Below are positions 53,997 through 62,798 of a stretch of 64,000 nt of DNA, piece after piece (the first letter of the stretch is position 1; each line of letters begins with the position of its first letter). Both the position numbers and the translations under genes were made by a program. The DNA is taken from positions 1,263,501-1,327,500 of the forward strand of contig NC_009513.1 in NCBI RefSeq assembly GCF_000016825.1. Reading direction: 5' to 3'. The notes beneath the pieces were generated by a model. It was not told the DNA's origin, searched no databases, and saw only the letters and a list, made by a program, of their open reading frames with translations. Source of the stretch: Limosilactobacillus reuteri subsp. reuteri (GTDB lineage: Bacteria > Bacillota > Bacilli > Lactobacillales > Lactobacillaceae).

Positions 53997-56162
53997 CTAG
54001 AAAAGCGATCGAACATTGCTCCACCATTGACTCGCCTTATTACCAAAATTATTTACTGATTGGTTGAAATTATTTACAAAGTCGTCCCCATCTTTGAGGA
54101 ATGATCCCCATCCTTTAGAGGAACCCTTTGTCTTTTCTTTTGCCCGTGTTTGAGCATCTTCAACCGTGAATTTGGTTCCAGCAGTATTTGGCAAAATCGC
54201 ACTCATTTCATTCTTGTAAAGGTAGTTAATGCTCCGTTCAGAAATATCGTTTAGGGTGTGGCTTTGGTTTGTATCATCATAGCCTTCCCACGTTGCAACC
54301 ACTACATCGGGCGTATAACCTACGATCCACTTATCACGATCATTGGAATCATCGCCTTTTACCCCTGAGTTTGTAGTCCCCGTTTTACCGGCAAGCGTAT
54401 AGCCACTTGGTTTGGCCGTTTCACCAGTTCCGTGATCAAATACGCCAATTAGCATACTAGTCATCTCTTTAGCCGTCTTACCAGAAATGATCCGTTTGTT
54501 TTTACTACCATCATTTTTGGCAATCACTTTTCCAGAGGCATCCTCAATCTTGGTAATGTAGTGCGGGGATGGCATCAACCCATCATTGGCAAAGACTGCA
54601 TAGGCACGAGCCATTTGTTGCGGTGATACTCCGCGAGTCATACCACCGAGGGCCAAGGCAAGGTTCTTATCACCCTTTTCGACTGGCAAGCCAAACTTCT
54701 TTGCCATGTCATAACCACGATTGACCCCGATCTTATTTAATAACCAGACTGCCGGAGCGTTAAGACTCTCATAAAGGGCCTTATACATCGGCACCGTCCC
54801 GCTATAGGTATCATCGTAGTTCTTTGGCGTGTAATTATTAGTTCCATACGATTGTTTCTTATCTTGAAGCGTTGAATCATAGAAATATCCATGCTCTAAG
54901 GCTGGTGTATATACAACAATCGGCTTAATCGTTGACCCGGGCTGCCGCCGCATCTGCGTAGAACGGTTAAATCCACGGAAGACATGTTTTCCACGTCCAC
55001 CAACGACCGCGGTAATTCCCCCATTTTTCGGATTCATCGCAATCGAGGCTGATTGAACCATTGTGCCATCGGCTGAGTTCTGTGGGAAATTATCGTCATC
55101 GTCATAAGTTTGCTGCATTGACCGCTGCTGATCCTGATCCAGCGTCGTATAAATCCGATAACCATTATTCATGATATCTTTTTCCGAAATATGATAACGG
55201 CTTTCTGCTTCGGCAATGACCGCATCAAAGAAGTACGGGTACTTATAGCTGTCATTTGGCACGTAGCCGTTGGTAATATTCAACGGTGTTTGCTTATATT
55301 GATCCGCCGCACTTTGACTCAGCTTATGATTTTCAACCATCAGCTGAAGAACCATATTCCGTCGTTGCTTCGTCGCTGTTGGATGTTCTACTGGGTCGTA
55401 CATCCCTGGCGACGTCAGCATTCCGGCCAGGGTAGCTGCTTGGGGTACCGTTAGCTGACTGGCGTTTTCATTGAAGTAACGCTTAGCCGCATCTTGAACT
55501 CCCCATACCCCATGACCAAAGTAGGCATTATTGAGGTACATTGTTAAAATCTCATTTTTGCTGTATTGGTTTTCTACCTCAACCGCAATAAAAATTTCCC
55601 GGGCCTTTCGGGAGAAGGTCTGTTGTTGAGTCAAAAAGGCATTCTTAACCAGTTGCTGTGTTAAAGTACTACCCCCACCAGAGATATAGTCACGGTGAAG
55701 AAGTTTGTTTTTCACTAGTAAGAAGCCAGCCCGGCCTAACCCTTTGACTGAAAAGCCGTGTTCATGATAGAAGTTCCGGTCTTCAGTCGAGAGGACCGCG
55801 TTAGGAACGTTTGATGAAATATCTTTTAATTCCACATAAGTTCCCTTTTGAGCGTAGAGGCTCCCGGCCGATTGATTGCTACGATCATAAATCATTGTTG
55901 GCCGTTGCAACCGGTTCTTAAGATTTTTAACATCTGCAGTTTTAGCAACAAACGTCAAATGGATACTAGTAATTAAGAAAATTCCTAGAAAAATAACAAT
56001 GATCCATCGCGTTAATTGATAACGATGCCAGAACTTTTTCAGCATCGCAACAAAGAGCTGCCAATAGTGCTTAAACCAAACTCGGAATGACGCCCAAGCC
56101 TTTTTTAACCACTCTATGATTCGCTCTTTCAAACCTGAATTAGATTGTGGTTCACGATTCAT
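53997..56162 (-). CDS. Class A penicillin-binding protein (PBP2a/PBP1 type)
   Basis: This bifunctional transglycosylase/transpeptidase synthesises peptidoglycan at the membrane. The 721-residue protein has a basic cytoplasmic tail (1-50), one membrane helix (about 53-74), the GT51 domain with STEDRNFYHEHGFS and GGSTLTQQLVKN, and the transpeptidase domain with SxxK PGSTIKP, SxN SLNAP and KTG KTGTT. The C-terminal tail after about 665 is Asn/Lys/Trp-rich. All catalytic motifs are intact. Confidence 0.96.
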   Translation of the reverse strand: MNREPQSNSGLKERIIEWLKKAWASFRVWFKHYWQLFVAMLKKFWHRYQLTRWIIVIFLGIFLITSIHLTFVAKTADVKNLKNRLQRPTMIYDRSNQSAGSLYAQKGTYVELKDISSNVPNAVLSTEDRNFYHEHGFSVKGLGRAGFLLVKNKLLHRDYISGGGSTLTQQLVKNAFLTQQQTFSRKAREIFIAVEVENQYSKNEILTMYLNNAYFGHGVWGVQDAAKRYFNENASQLTVPQAATLAGMLTSPGMYDPVEHPTATKQRRNMVLQLMVENHKLSQSAADQYKQTPLNITNGYVPNDSYKYPYFFDAVIAEAESRYHISEKDIMNNGYRIYTTLDQDQQRSMQQTYDDDDNFPQNSADGTMVQSASIAMNPKNGGITAVVGGRGKHVFRGFNRSTQMRRQPGSTIKPIVVYTPALEHGYFYDSTLQDKKQSYGTNNYTPKNYDDTYSGTVPMYKALYESLNAPAVWLLNKIGVNRGYDMAKKFGLPVEKGDKNLALALGGMTRGVSPQQMARAYAVFANDGLMPSPHYITKIEDASGKVIAKNDGSKNKRIISGKTAKEMTSMLIGVFDHGTGETAKPSGYTLAGKTGTTNSGVKGDDSNDRDKWIVGYTPDVVVATWEGYDDTNQSHTLNDISERSINYLYKNEMSAILPNTAGTKFTVEDAQTRAKEKTKGSSKGWGSFLKDGDDFVNNFNQSVNNFGNKASQWWSNVRSLF

Positions 56163-56256
56163 TAATAAATCTCCATTTTCATTTCAAAAAGCTGACAATT
56201 ATTTTATCACATTTTGGCAAATGGTAAGCTATTTTCTCCGCTAGCTTTACTAGAAA

Positions 56257-56303
56257 TTAAAAATGAAGAGACTAGAGAAAAACTTATTCTCTCAAGTCTC
56301 TTC
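56257..56303 (-). terminator. Terminator after argS
   Basis: On the minus strand GAAGAGACT-GAGAGAA pairs with TTTTCTC-AGTCTCTTC and runs into ATTTTTAATTT. Confidence 0.85.
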
Positions 56304-56329
56304 ACAATACAATTTAGTAGTTATAACAA

Positions 56330-58018
56330 TTACATCTCATCTGGCGCCTTGATATCAAGTAAGTCAAGGGCAGATTTGAGCACATCACTAACTGCTTGAG
56401 TAAGAGCTAACCGTGCTGGTTGAGCTTCGTCCTTATCAAGAATCCGAGTGTGAGCGTAGTATTGGTTAAACTTCTTAGCCAATTCAAGGGCATACTTAGC
56501 GATTACTGATGGATCGTAGTTTAATGCAGCCCGCTTGATTGCTTCGCTGTATTGGCCAAGGAAGCTGATTAATTCCCAAGCTTCAGCACCGGCCTTTGTC
56601 AAGTCAACATCACTAAAGTCCCGAATACCGCCCTTACGTAAGATACTCTCAGCACGAGCACGAGCATATTGAACATAAGGACCAGTTTCACCTTCAAACT
56701 TAACAACATCTTCAAGCTTGAAGTTAACGGCATTCCGACGGTAGTTCTTTAAATCGTGGAAGATAACGGCACCAACACCGACTTCTTTAGCAACTTCATC
56801 AGCGTTTTCAAGGTCAGGGTTCTTTTCGGCAATTTGCTTCCGTGCTAAATCAATAGAATCATTCAATACATCTTCAAGGGAAACAACATTACCCTTCCGC
56901 GTAGACATCTTCTTACCGTTTAAGTTCATTAAACCAAAGGAGATGTGTTCAATTTGATCCCACCAGTTGAAGCCCATTTCCTTTAAGGCCGCACGTAATT
57001 GCTTAAAGTAAGTTTCTTGTTCGGCACCAACAACGTAGAGGGACTTAGCATGACCATACATCCGCTTCCGGAAAAGTGCAGTTGCCAAGTCACGAGTGAT
57101 GTACGTTGTCGTTCCATTACTCTTGATGATTAGCAATGGTGGTAAGTTATATTCATCAAGGTCAACAATTTCTGCACCACGACTAGGCTTTAATAAGTCC
57201 TTATCCCGTAACAATTGGATAGGTTCTTCCATCTTTTGAGCAGAGAAAGCTTCCCCATTGAATGAGTCGAAGTTAACATCTAGCATCTTATAAACACGTT
57301 GGAACCGTTCAAGAGAAACTTCACGGAACCAGTGCCAAAGCCGCCATGCTTCTTCGTCACCATGTTCAAGCTTAGCAAACCAGTTACGACCTGCTTCAGT
57401 GTATTCTGGATGTTCGTCAGCTTCATTATTGATCCGCACATAGTACTTAAGCAAAGTATTAATTGGATCCTTCTTAACTTCCGCTTCGTCTCCCCACATC
57501 TCATAAGCAGCCATTAACTTACCAAATTGAGTACCCCAATCACCAAGGTAGTCAATCCGAATCAAGTTGTAGTTAACTTTTTCAAGAATCCGGGCAACAG
57601 CTTCACCAATCATGGTTGAACGAAGGTGCCCCATTCCCATCGGCTTAGCAATGTTTGGTGATGAATAATCAATCGTAACATTTGATTGGTGACCAAGATC
57701 AATCTCACCATAATGTTCAGGATCTGCTAAGATAGTTTGCAAAATCTTAGCACCAACTTGGGCTTTATCAAGGAAGAAGTTGATATATGGGCCTGCAACA
57801 ACTACCTTTTCAAAACCGTTTTGGTCAACCTTTTCAACCAACTCACTTGCAATCATTTGCGGTGCCTTATGTAAGGTCTTAGCTAAGAAGAATGTCGGGA
57901 AAGCATAATCCCCATTACTAGAATCTTTTGGCCGTTCAATCTTAGCTTCAATTTCTTTAACATCCATCTCTGGCAATGCTTGTGCCAATGCAGCTGCAAC
58001 TTGTTGCTTATCGCTCAT
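56330..58018 (-). CDS. argS: Arginyl-tRNA synthetase
   Basis: This class I enzyme charges tRNA-Arg. The 562-residue protein has the N-terminal additional domain (about 1-115), the HIGH-equivalent [16 protein letters not shown] (about 118-133), KMSTRKG as the KMSKS equivalent, and the C-terminal DALR anticodon-binding domain (about 445-562). The length is typical. AAGGAGG precedes the ATG. The gene is controlled by the T-box immediately upstream. Confidence 0.98.
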   Translation of the reverse strand: MSDKQQVAAALAQALPEMDVKEIEAKIERPKDSSNGDYAFPTFFLAKTLHKAPQMIASELVEKVDQNGFEKVVVAGPYINFFLDKAQVGAKILQTILADPEHYGEIDLGHQSNVTIDYSSPNIAKPMGMGHLRSTMIGEAVARILEKVNYNLIRIDYLGDWGTQFGKLMAAYEMWGDEAEVKKDPINTLLKYYVRINNEADEHPEYTEAGRNWFAKLEHGDEEAWRLWHWFREVSLERFQRVYKMLDVNFDSFNGEAFSAQKMEEPIQLLRDKDLLKPSRGAEIVDLDEYNLPPLLIIKSNGTTTYITRDLATALFRKRMYGHAKSLYVVGAEQETYFKQLRAALKEMGFNWWDQIEHISFGLMNLNGKKMSTRKGNVVSLEDVLNDSIDLARKQIAEKNPDLENADEVAKEVGVGAVIFHDLKNYRRNAVNFKLEDVVKFEGETGPYVQYARARAESILRKGGIRDFSDVDLTKAGAEAWELISFLGQYSEAIKRAALNYDPSVIAKYALELAKKFNQYYAHTRILDKDEAQPARLALTQAVSDVLKSALDLLDIKAPDEM

Positions 58019-58035
58019 ATATATTCCTCCTTATA

Positions 58036-58245
58036 CTTATAAAAAAACGCCCCTAATAAGCATAATGCTTACTAGAGACGAGATTTACCCGCGGTACCAC
58101 TCTAATTGAATTAGAATTCCACTCATTCATTGATTTAATTGAAATATCTGAGGCACGCCTTCACAAATCGAAAAGCCCCTAACTCTCATCAACAAAGGGT
58201 CGCTGTAGATTTCAAAATGCTACTACTCCTCAAATCCTATTTTCA
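58036..58245 (-). promoter_or_regulatory. T-box riboswitch (Arg) controlling argS
   Basis: The T-box AGAGTGGTACCGCG is on the minus strand at 58089-58102, followed by a terminator (about 58044-58082, GTAAGCAT/ATGCTTAT core, then seven T residues) before the argS ribosome-binding site. The AGTAGTAGC element (about 58217-58225) and the specifier region GAAGG-CGT-GCCTC are upstream; CGT (Arg) at 58155-58157 is the best reading. The rest of the 58019-58378 gap should hold the divergent argS and kinase promoters. Confidence 0.92.
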
Positions 58246-58378
58246 TACTCAATTATTATAACAAATTTAGATTTAAAAACAAGGACTAATCTACAAGGGT
58301 GAGTTATTGCTTTTTTCTTACTTATTATATGTTACAATTATTATCATTAAATAATAATGAAAGGTTGATGAGTTATTT

Positions 58379-59194
58379 ATGACAAACCCTACAATTCAAG
58401 CTGTCACAATTGCAGGTCATGATTCGGACGGGAGTGCTGGAATGCCCGCTGACCTTCATGCCTTTTTTGCGGATGGCGTATATGGTCACGGTATTTTAAC
58501 TGCCGCTGTTTCCGGAAATTCTTACGGGATCACCTCTTCCCAAGTAATGCCGCAAGAATTTATTGCCGAACAGTTTAAGGTATTAAGTGAAGATTTTGAC
58601 ATCAAAGCAGCCAAAACTGGAATGCTTGCTAATGACGATGTAATTAATGTCGTTGCTGATAACTATTCGCCTGAACATTTTGGCCCGTTAGTTGTTGACC
58701 CTGTGATTATTACTAAGCACGGTGCAATGTTGCTTGAACAATCCGCCTATGAACTATTTCGTGAACGAATTATTCCCCTTGCAACTGTTATTACCCCTAA
58801 TTTCTATGAAGCACAAAAATTAACAGGAATTGAAATGACCACAGATGAAGAACGGGTTAAAGCAGCTCATTATCTTCAAGACTTAGGGGCAAAAAATGTG
58901 GTGATTAAGGGCGCGCATAATGATGATAGCCAAACAACTGTTGATGACTTTGTTCTTCTTGAAGACGGTGATAGCTTCTGGCTCAAAAAACCTTTTGTTA
59001 AGACAGATCGATTGAATGGAACCGGGGATAGTTTCTCCGCAATCATTGCTGCCGAGCTTGCGAAGGGAAATAATGTTAAAATATCAGTAACAAAGGCTAA
59101 AGATGCCGTTTACGCAGCAATCGCAAATCCATTAACGGTTGGTCATAAATTTGGCCCAATCAATCATTGGGATGCGCAAAAGGAGCTGCATTAG
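58379..59194 (+). CDS. Phosphomethylpyrimidine/pyridoxine kinase (ThiD/PdxK-like)
   Basis: The 271-residue ribokinase-family protein has VTIAGHDSDGSAGMPADLHAF at the start (substrate and GG-like motif), KTGMLAN, the VVDPVIITKHG core, and the catalytic anion hole GTGDSFSA near residue 220. Enzymes of this group phosphorylate hydroxymethylpyrimidine in thiamine synthesis or pyridoxal/pyridoxine in B6 salvage. No other thiamine gene or TPP riboswitch is near, so B6 salvage is at least as likely. It ends 12 nt before the LDH-family gene, which it probably shares an mRNA with. Confidence 0.9.
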   Translation: MTNPTIQAVTIAGHDSDGSAGMPADLHAFFADGVYGHGILTAAVSGNSYGITSSQVMPQEFIAEQFKVLSEDFDIKAAKTGMLANDDVINVVADNYSPEHFGPLVVDPVIITKHGAMLLEQSAYELFRERIIPLATVITPNFYEAQKLTGIEMTTDEERVKAAHYLQDLGAKNVVIKGAHNDDSQTTVDDFVLLEDGDSFWLKKPFVKTDRLNGTGDSFSAIIAAELAKGNNVKISVTKAKDAVYAAIANPLTVGHKFGPINHWDAQKELH

Positions 59195-59206
59195 GAGGAA
59201 TTTTTG

Positions 59207-60145
59207 ATGCTTGATACGTATAGGCACAAAGTTGTATTAATAGGTGACGGGGCTGTCGGCTCATCATTTGCATTTTCATTATTGCAGTCAACAAATGAGG
59301 TCGATGAATTGGTACTGGTGGATCGTACAAGGTCAAAAGCAGTTGGGGATGCGGCTGATCTTGCTGATATTACACCCCTGACAAACCCAGTAAAGATTTA
59401 TGCGGGAACCTATGAAGATGCTGCTGATGCTGACGTAGTTGTTATTACGGCTGGGATTCCCCGTAAACCTGGTGAAACTCGTTTAGACCTTGTTAATAAA
59501 AACACTACGATTCTTAAGTCAATTATTGAACCAATTGTCAAAAGCGGATTCACTGGTGTTTTCGTTATCTCGAGCAATCCTGTTGATATCCTTACAACAA
59601 TTGCGCAGCGAATCAGCGGGTTTCCTAAAGAACGTGTTATTGGGACCGGAACTTCTCTTGATTCAATGCGGCTACGGGTCCTCTTAAGCAAGAAATTACA
59701 CCTATCCGTCAATGTCATCGATGCCTTAATGCTTGGCGAACATGGTGATACTTCTTTTGCGGCCTTTAATGAAATCACAATCGGTGGAAAGGCCCTCAAT
59801 ACAATTACTGCCCTTTCAAATACTGATAAAAGTGAAATTGAAAAAGCAGTTCACGAAGCTGGCAGTCAAATAATTGCCAATAAAGGGGCTACTTTCTACG
59901 GAATTGCTAAATGCCTCTCGTATATTACACGGGCAATCATCGAAAACCGTAGTCTTGTCCTACCGATTTCGGCTCCGCTTGATGGACAGTACGGAATTAA
60001 GGGCCTGTACTTAGGCACGCCTGCCATCATTAATAGTCAAGGAATCGGCCAGGTCGTTGAATATCCATTAACATCAGATGAAGTTAAAAAGATGCAACAG
60101 TCTGCTGAAGCGATGCATCAAGTTTTAGCTAAGATTGAGATCTAA
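59207..60145 (+). CDS. L-lactate/malate dehydrogenase family protein, MDH-like specificity residue
   Basis: The 312-residue NAD-dependent enzyme has the Rossmann start VVLIGDGAVGSSFAFSLLQ, the catalytic Asp152/Arg155 in TSLDSMRLR, and His179 in GEHGD. The overall sequence is LDH-like (GETRLDLVNKN, SSNPVDILT). In the mobile specificity loop, however, LDH has Gln (position 102 in LDH numbering), and this protein has Arg86 (TAGIPRKPGETR). Arg there is the malate dehydrogenase residue that binds the second carboxylate. It may reduce oxaloacetate or another 2-oxo diacid rather than pyruvate. The ATG at 59207 follows GGAGGA; an in-frame TTG sits just upstream. Confidence 0.9.
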   Translation: MLDTYRHKVVLIGDGAVGSSFAFSLLQSTNEVDELVLVDRTRSKAVGDAADLADITPLTNPVKIYAGTYEDAADADVVVITAGIPRKPGETRLDLVNKNTTILKSIIEPIVKSGFTGVFVISSNPVDILTTIAQRISGFPKERVIGTGTSLDSMRLRVLLSKKLHLSVNVIDALMLGEHGDTSFAAFNEITIGGKALNTITALSNTDKSEIEKAVHEAGSQIIANKGATFYGIAKCLSYITRAIIENRSLVLPISAPLDGQYGIKGLYLGTPAIINSQGIGQVVEYPLTSDEVKKMQQSAEAMHQVLAKIEI

Positions 60146-60191
60146 AAAAGCTGAGGCTAGGAGAAAATTTTCTCTCAGCCTCAGCTTTTTT
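60144..60191. terminator. Bidirectional terminator after the LDH-family gene
   Basis: AAAAAAGCTGAGGCT pairs with AGCCTCAGCTTTTTT, with an inner GAGAAAA/TTTTCTC pairing. The A and T runs on both sides suit both the plus-strand dehydrogenase and the minus-strand tRNA. Confidence 0.92.
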
Positions 60192-60196
60192 ATAAG

Positions 60197-60267
60197 AGCG
60201 GGTAACGAGAATCGAACTCGCGACGCAACCTTGGGAAGGTTGAGTTTTACCACTAAACTATACCCGC
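60197..60267 (-). tRNA. tRNA-Gly (anticodon CCC)
   Basis: The cloverleaf is complete on the minus strand: acceptor GCGGGTA/TACCCGC, D-arm GTTT...AAAC, anticodon stem CAACC/GGTTG around loop TTCCCAA (anticodon CCC, reading GGG), and T-arm GCGAG-TTCGATT-CTCGT. The 3' CCA is not encoded. A tRNA-Gly(UCC) would have a T at the first anticodon position, which is not seen. Confidence 0.93.
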
Positions 60268-60271
60268 ATTA

Positions 60272-60298
60272 ACTAACTAAGTTCAACACTTAGTTAGT
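60272..60298. repeat. Inverted repeat beside tRNA-Gly
   Basis: A perfect 10-bp inverted repeat (ACTAACTAAG at 60272-60281 with CTTAGTTAGT at 60289-60298) lies between the DUF2187 stop and the tRNA. It has no T tract, so it could be a processing signal, a weak terminator or an operator. Confidence 0.5.
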
Positions 60299-60330
60299 AT
60301 ATACCTCTTCTAATTATTTGTCATCTGTTT

Positions 60331-60603
60331 TTAAGATTTTTTTGAAGATTTAGCATCTTCTGCTGTTTCTTCGTCATCCTTTTTTTCTTCACGAGGAACA
60401 GCTTTTACCATCTTAGCTTCTTTTTGGCGAATAACAGCGCGGCCATTTAATTCGTTAACCCCGCTTTTATCAGACGGATCAAAATCTTGGATAGATACCA
60501 TAATTGAATTAGTATAAACCTTTTCAACAACACCAGAAAATTCATGTTCGAGGGGACCGAATTTCTTTCCTTTTACAATATCGCCAATTTCAAAATCTGC
60601 CAC
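60331..60603 (-). CDS. DUF2187/YkvS-like small protein
   Basis: This 90-residue protein has a small beta-barrel-like N-terminal domain (about 1-60, FEIGDIVKGKKFGPLEHEF then GVVEKVYTNSIMVSIQDFD), similar to YkvS/DUF2187 KOW-like folds, and a highly charged Lys/Glu/Asp tail. Its function is unknown; the fold hints at nucleic-acid binding. It stands alone, upstream of the tRNA on the same strand. Confidence 0.75.
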   Translation of the reverse strand: MADFEIGDIVKGKKFGPLEHEFSGVVEKVYTNSIMVSIQDFDPSDKSGVNELNGRAVIRQKEAKMVKAVPREEKKDDEETAEDAKSSKKS

Positions 60604-60744
60604 TTGATTTCACCTCAAATATTATTTATTTTTACGCAAGCAATATACGTACCATACACTTTTTTTATTATATTTTCAAGTCAAAAGCATATAGTCAGTT
60701 TCTCTCATTAATGCTAAAATCAAAGCCGAAAGGAGTTTATCCAT

Positions 60745-61080
60745 ATGTTAAAAATAATAGTGGCGGTCTTAATCATTATTTTGATTCTCACCACTACCAC
60801 TGGTCTGCATGCAAAAATTGAACGGAAAGTGACTAACTGGCTTGAATTAAGCCGTTTATTCTTTTTCCTTTTATTGACCGCTTCGATTGTCCACACCTTT
60901 CTTCATTTTAAAACTCAGCTTCTGAGCAACCTAGTATGGATCATCTTTTTAATTCTAATCTATATCTTAATGGAAACTGCTTTCCGCCTTAAACGGGAAA
61001 CATTTGGCAATCCCTATCTAACAGCCTTACTTTTTATTGCCCTTATTATTGCCTTTGGGATTGGCTGCTGGTGGATCTAA
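60745..61080 (+). CDS. Small membrane protein (DUF1516/YisL-like)
   Basis: The 111-residue protein has four predicted membrane helices (about 2-20, 36-55, 60-80 and 90-110) with a cytoplasmic KIERK loop. The layout and TGLHAKIERKV ... LFFFLLLTASIVHTFL resemble the DUF1516 family (Bacillus YisL), a family of unknown function. AAAGGAG precedes the ATG. Its last 35 bp overlap the convergent folP gene, so the C-terminus and the folP C-terminus share DNA. Confidence 0.75.
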   Translation: MLKIIVAVLIIILILTTTTGLHAKIERKVTNWLELSRLFFFLLLTASIVHTFLHFKTQLLSNLVWIIFLILIYILMETAFRLKRETFGNPYLTALLFIALIIAFGIGCWWI

Positions 61081-62209
61081 ACCAATAACTGTTTTCAATA
61101 GTGTCAATCATTTTCACTAACTGACTAGTTTCCTCGACATCATGAACTCGTAAAACACGACCGCCTCGCAAATACATTGCTGTCTCAGCAATCAATGTTA
61201 CGCCGAGACGGTCTTCTTTTGCTAGATTAAATAATTTTTGACCAAAACCTTTTCGGGATATCGCAACCATAATCGGGCGCTGGAGGTAATTAAGCTGGTC
61301 AATGTTGCGCATCATCGCATAATCTTGGTAACCATCCGCAACCTTTGCATACCCAATTCCTTGGTCTAAAATCACTCGTTCAAGATCAATACCAGCAGCT
61401 GCTATTGTCCCAAGATTGTGTTCAAAGAATTTCTGCATCGCGACGGTAAGGTTATCATAGTCATGGGTTCGGCTGCTATGCATCGTTACCATTCCAACAT
61501 TTGCCTTAGCCATCAAAATTAGTTTTTGTTTTGAATTAAATGCCTGCACATCATTGATAATATCTACTCCGGCCTTAATTGCCGCTGCCATTACTGGGAG
61601 TTTATACGTATCAACTGCGATCGCAATCTGGGGATAGTTTTCACGAAGAAGCTGAATAGCCGGCATAATTCGCGCAATTTCTTCTTCCGGATCAACCTCT
61701 TTAAAGCCACCCGGTTTCGTAGTTTGCCCACCGACTTCAATTACGTTTGCCCCAGCTGCCACCATCTTAGCAATTTGACTAGCAATAGCGGAGTGGGATT
61801 GAAATTTACCCCCATCATAAAATGAGTCAGGAGTTACATTTAAAATTCCATAAATCACCGGTTGCTCTGTCAGATCAAAAGTAAACCGGCCTGCACGCCA
61901 AATAATCTGGTGACGATGGTAAACCTGCTCAAGAGAAGCAATTAATTCTTGGTCGTTCTCCCACTGCTCTTTCACCTGCGCTATTAGTTCTTTTAGGGAA
62001 AGGAGCGGGAAAGAAAATTCTACACGCTTTTCAACACAAGCGACGGGGCTATCAAAATGACGGATAAATTGCTCTACCATTCCAGCCGTCTCCACATCTG
62101 AACACTCCCACGTCAATAAAAGCTGCTGATGACGATTAACTTGGTCGGCTAAGATCGCGGACACTAACTTCGAATGGTCTTTAGTAACTAAATTTTCAGT
62201 AACTTTCAT
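61046..62209 (-). CDS. folP: Dihydropteroate synthase with N-terminal extension
   Basis: FolP condenses hydroxymethyl-dihydropterin pyrophosphate with p-aminobenzoate. The C-terminal two-thirds form the TIM barrel: YGILNVTPDSFYDGG (about 120-134), GGQTTKPGGF, AVDTYKLPV, DIINDVQAF, GMVTMHSSR and ISRKGF. The protein is 387 residues, against about 270-285 for most FolP, because about 105 residues precede the barrel. Such an extension occurs in several lactic acid bacteria; its role is unknown. It follows xtp with a 1-nt gap. Confidence 0.95.
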   Translation of the reverse strand: MKVTENLVTKDHSKLVSAILADQVNRHQQLLLTWECSDVETAGMVEQFIRHFDSPVACVEKRVEFSFPLLSLKELIAQVKEQWENDQELIASLEQVYHRHQIIWRAGRFTFDLTEQPVIYGILNVTPDSFYDGGKFQSHSAIASQIAKMVAAGANVIEVGGQTTKPGGFKEVDPEEEIARIMPAIQLLRENYPQIAIAVDTYKLPVMAAAIKAGVDIINDVQAFNSKQKLILMAKANVGMVTMHSSRTHDYDNLTVAMQKFFEHNLGTIAAAGIDLERVILDQGIGYAKVADGYQDYAMMRNIDQLNYLQRPIMVAISRKGFGQKLFNLAKEDRLGVTLIAETAMYLRGGRVLRVHDVEETSQLVKMIDTIENSYWFRSTSSQSQRQ

Positions 62210-62210
62210 T

Positions 62211-62798
62211 TCATTCTCCTAATTGATCTAATAAATTTTTAACAGCTCGTGCACGATGTAAATAAGAAATGCGGGTCGGCTGGTCCATTTCGGCAAGCGT
62301 TTGTGATTCGCCAGCTGGAATAAAAATCCGATCAAACCCCGTCGCATTGACTCCGCGTTCGGCATGAGCAATTGTCCCCTTTAATTGACCATGACCAATT
62401 TTAACCACTTGATTATTTATCGCCAGGGCAATTGTTGTTTTCATTATAAATTGTCGTGACTTACCATCGACTAAATGGATCAAGTAATCATTTAAATCAC
62501 CATCGGGAACTTCTTGGGCCAATTCCCGCGCTGTCTGCACCCCGTACCTTCCAGGAAAAGCCGGGAGTTCTAAGCCAGAATCATCGGCAATTATTTTTGC
62601 TGCCGGTAGTTGTTGACTGATAAAGAGGGCCTTCTCCTTTGCATTTTCTTCATAGCTCACTGTTGATTCAGGAGGAAAAGCTTGTTGCGGCAACTTTTTT
62701 CGATACCCCTCACCATGTTGGCGGTAAAAATTTAGAATGGTTTCGATTTCTTTAATTTTATGAATATTATGGGTTGCAATAATAAAATTATTTTTCAT
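62211..62798 (-). CDS. xtp: Non-canonical purine NTP pyrophosphatase (RdgB/HAM1)
   Basis: The enzyme hydrolyses dITP, ITP and XTP to monophosphates to keep them out of DNA. The 195-residue protein has FIIATHNIHKIKEIETIL (substrate loop), ENAKEKALFISQQLP, ADDSGLELPAFPGRYGV (catalytic Asp) and GFDRIFIPAGESQT. The HAM1 gene lies between folC and folP in lactobacillar folate clusters. Its start overlaps the folC stop by 11 nt. Confidence 0.95.
   Translation of the reverse strand: MKNNFIIATHNIHKIKEIETILNFYRQHGEGYRKKLPQQAFPPESTVSYEENAKEKALFISQQLPAAKIIADDSGLELPAFPGRYGVQTARELAQEVPDGDLNDYLIHLVDGKSRQFIMKTTIALAINNQVVKIGHGQLKGTIAHAERGVNATGFDRIFIPAGESQTLAEMDQPTRISYLHRARAVKNLLDQLGE

Noticed and set aside
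58379-59194. Thiamine biosynthesis operon
   Set aside because: Only one ThiD/PdxK-like kinase is present, with no thiE, thiM or TPP riboswitch; it is followed by a dehydrogenase.
59410-59799. 129-codon minus-strand frame inside the LDH-family gene
   Set aside because: Antisense shadow of a conserved gene, with no family motif.
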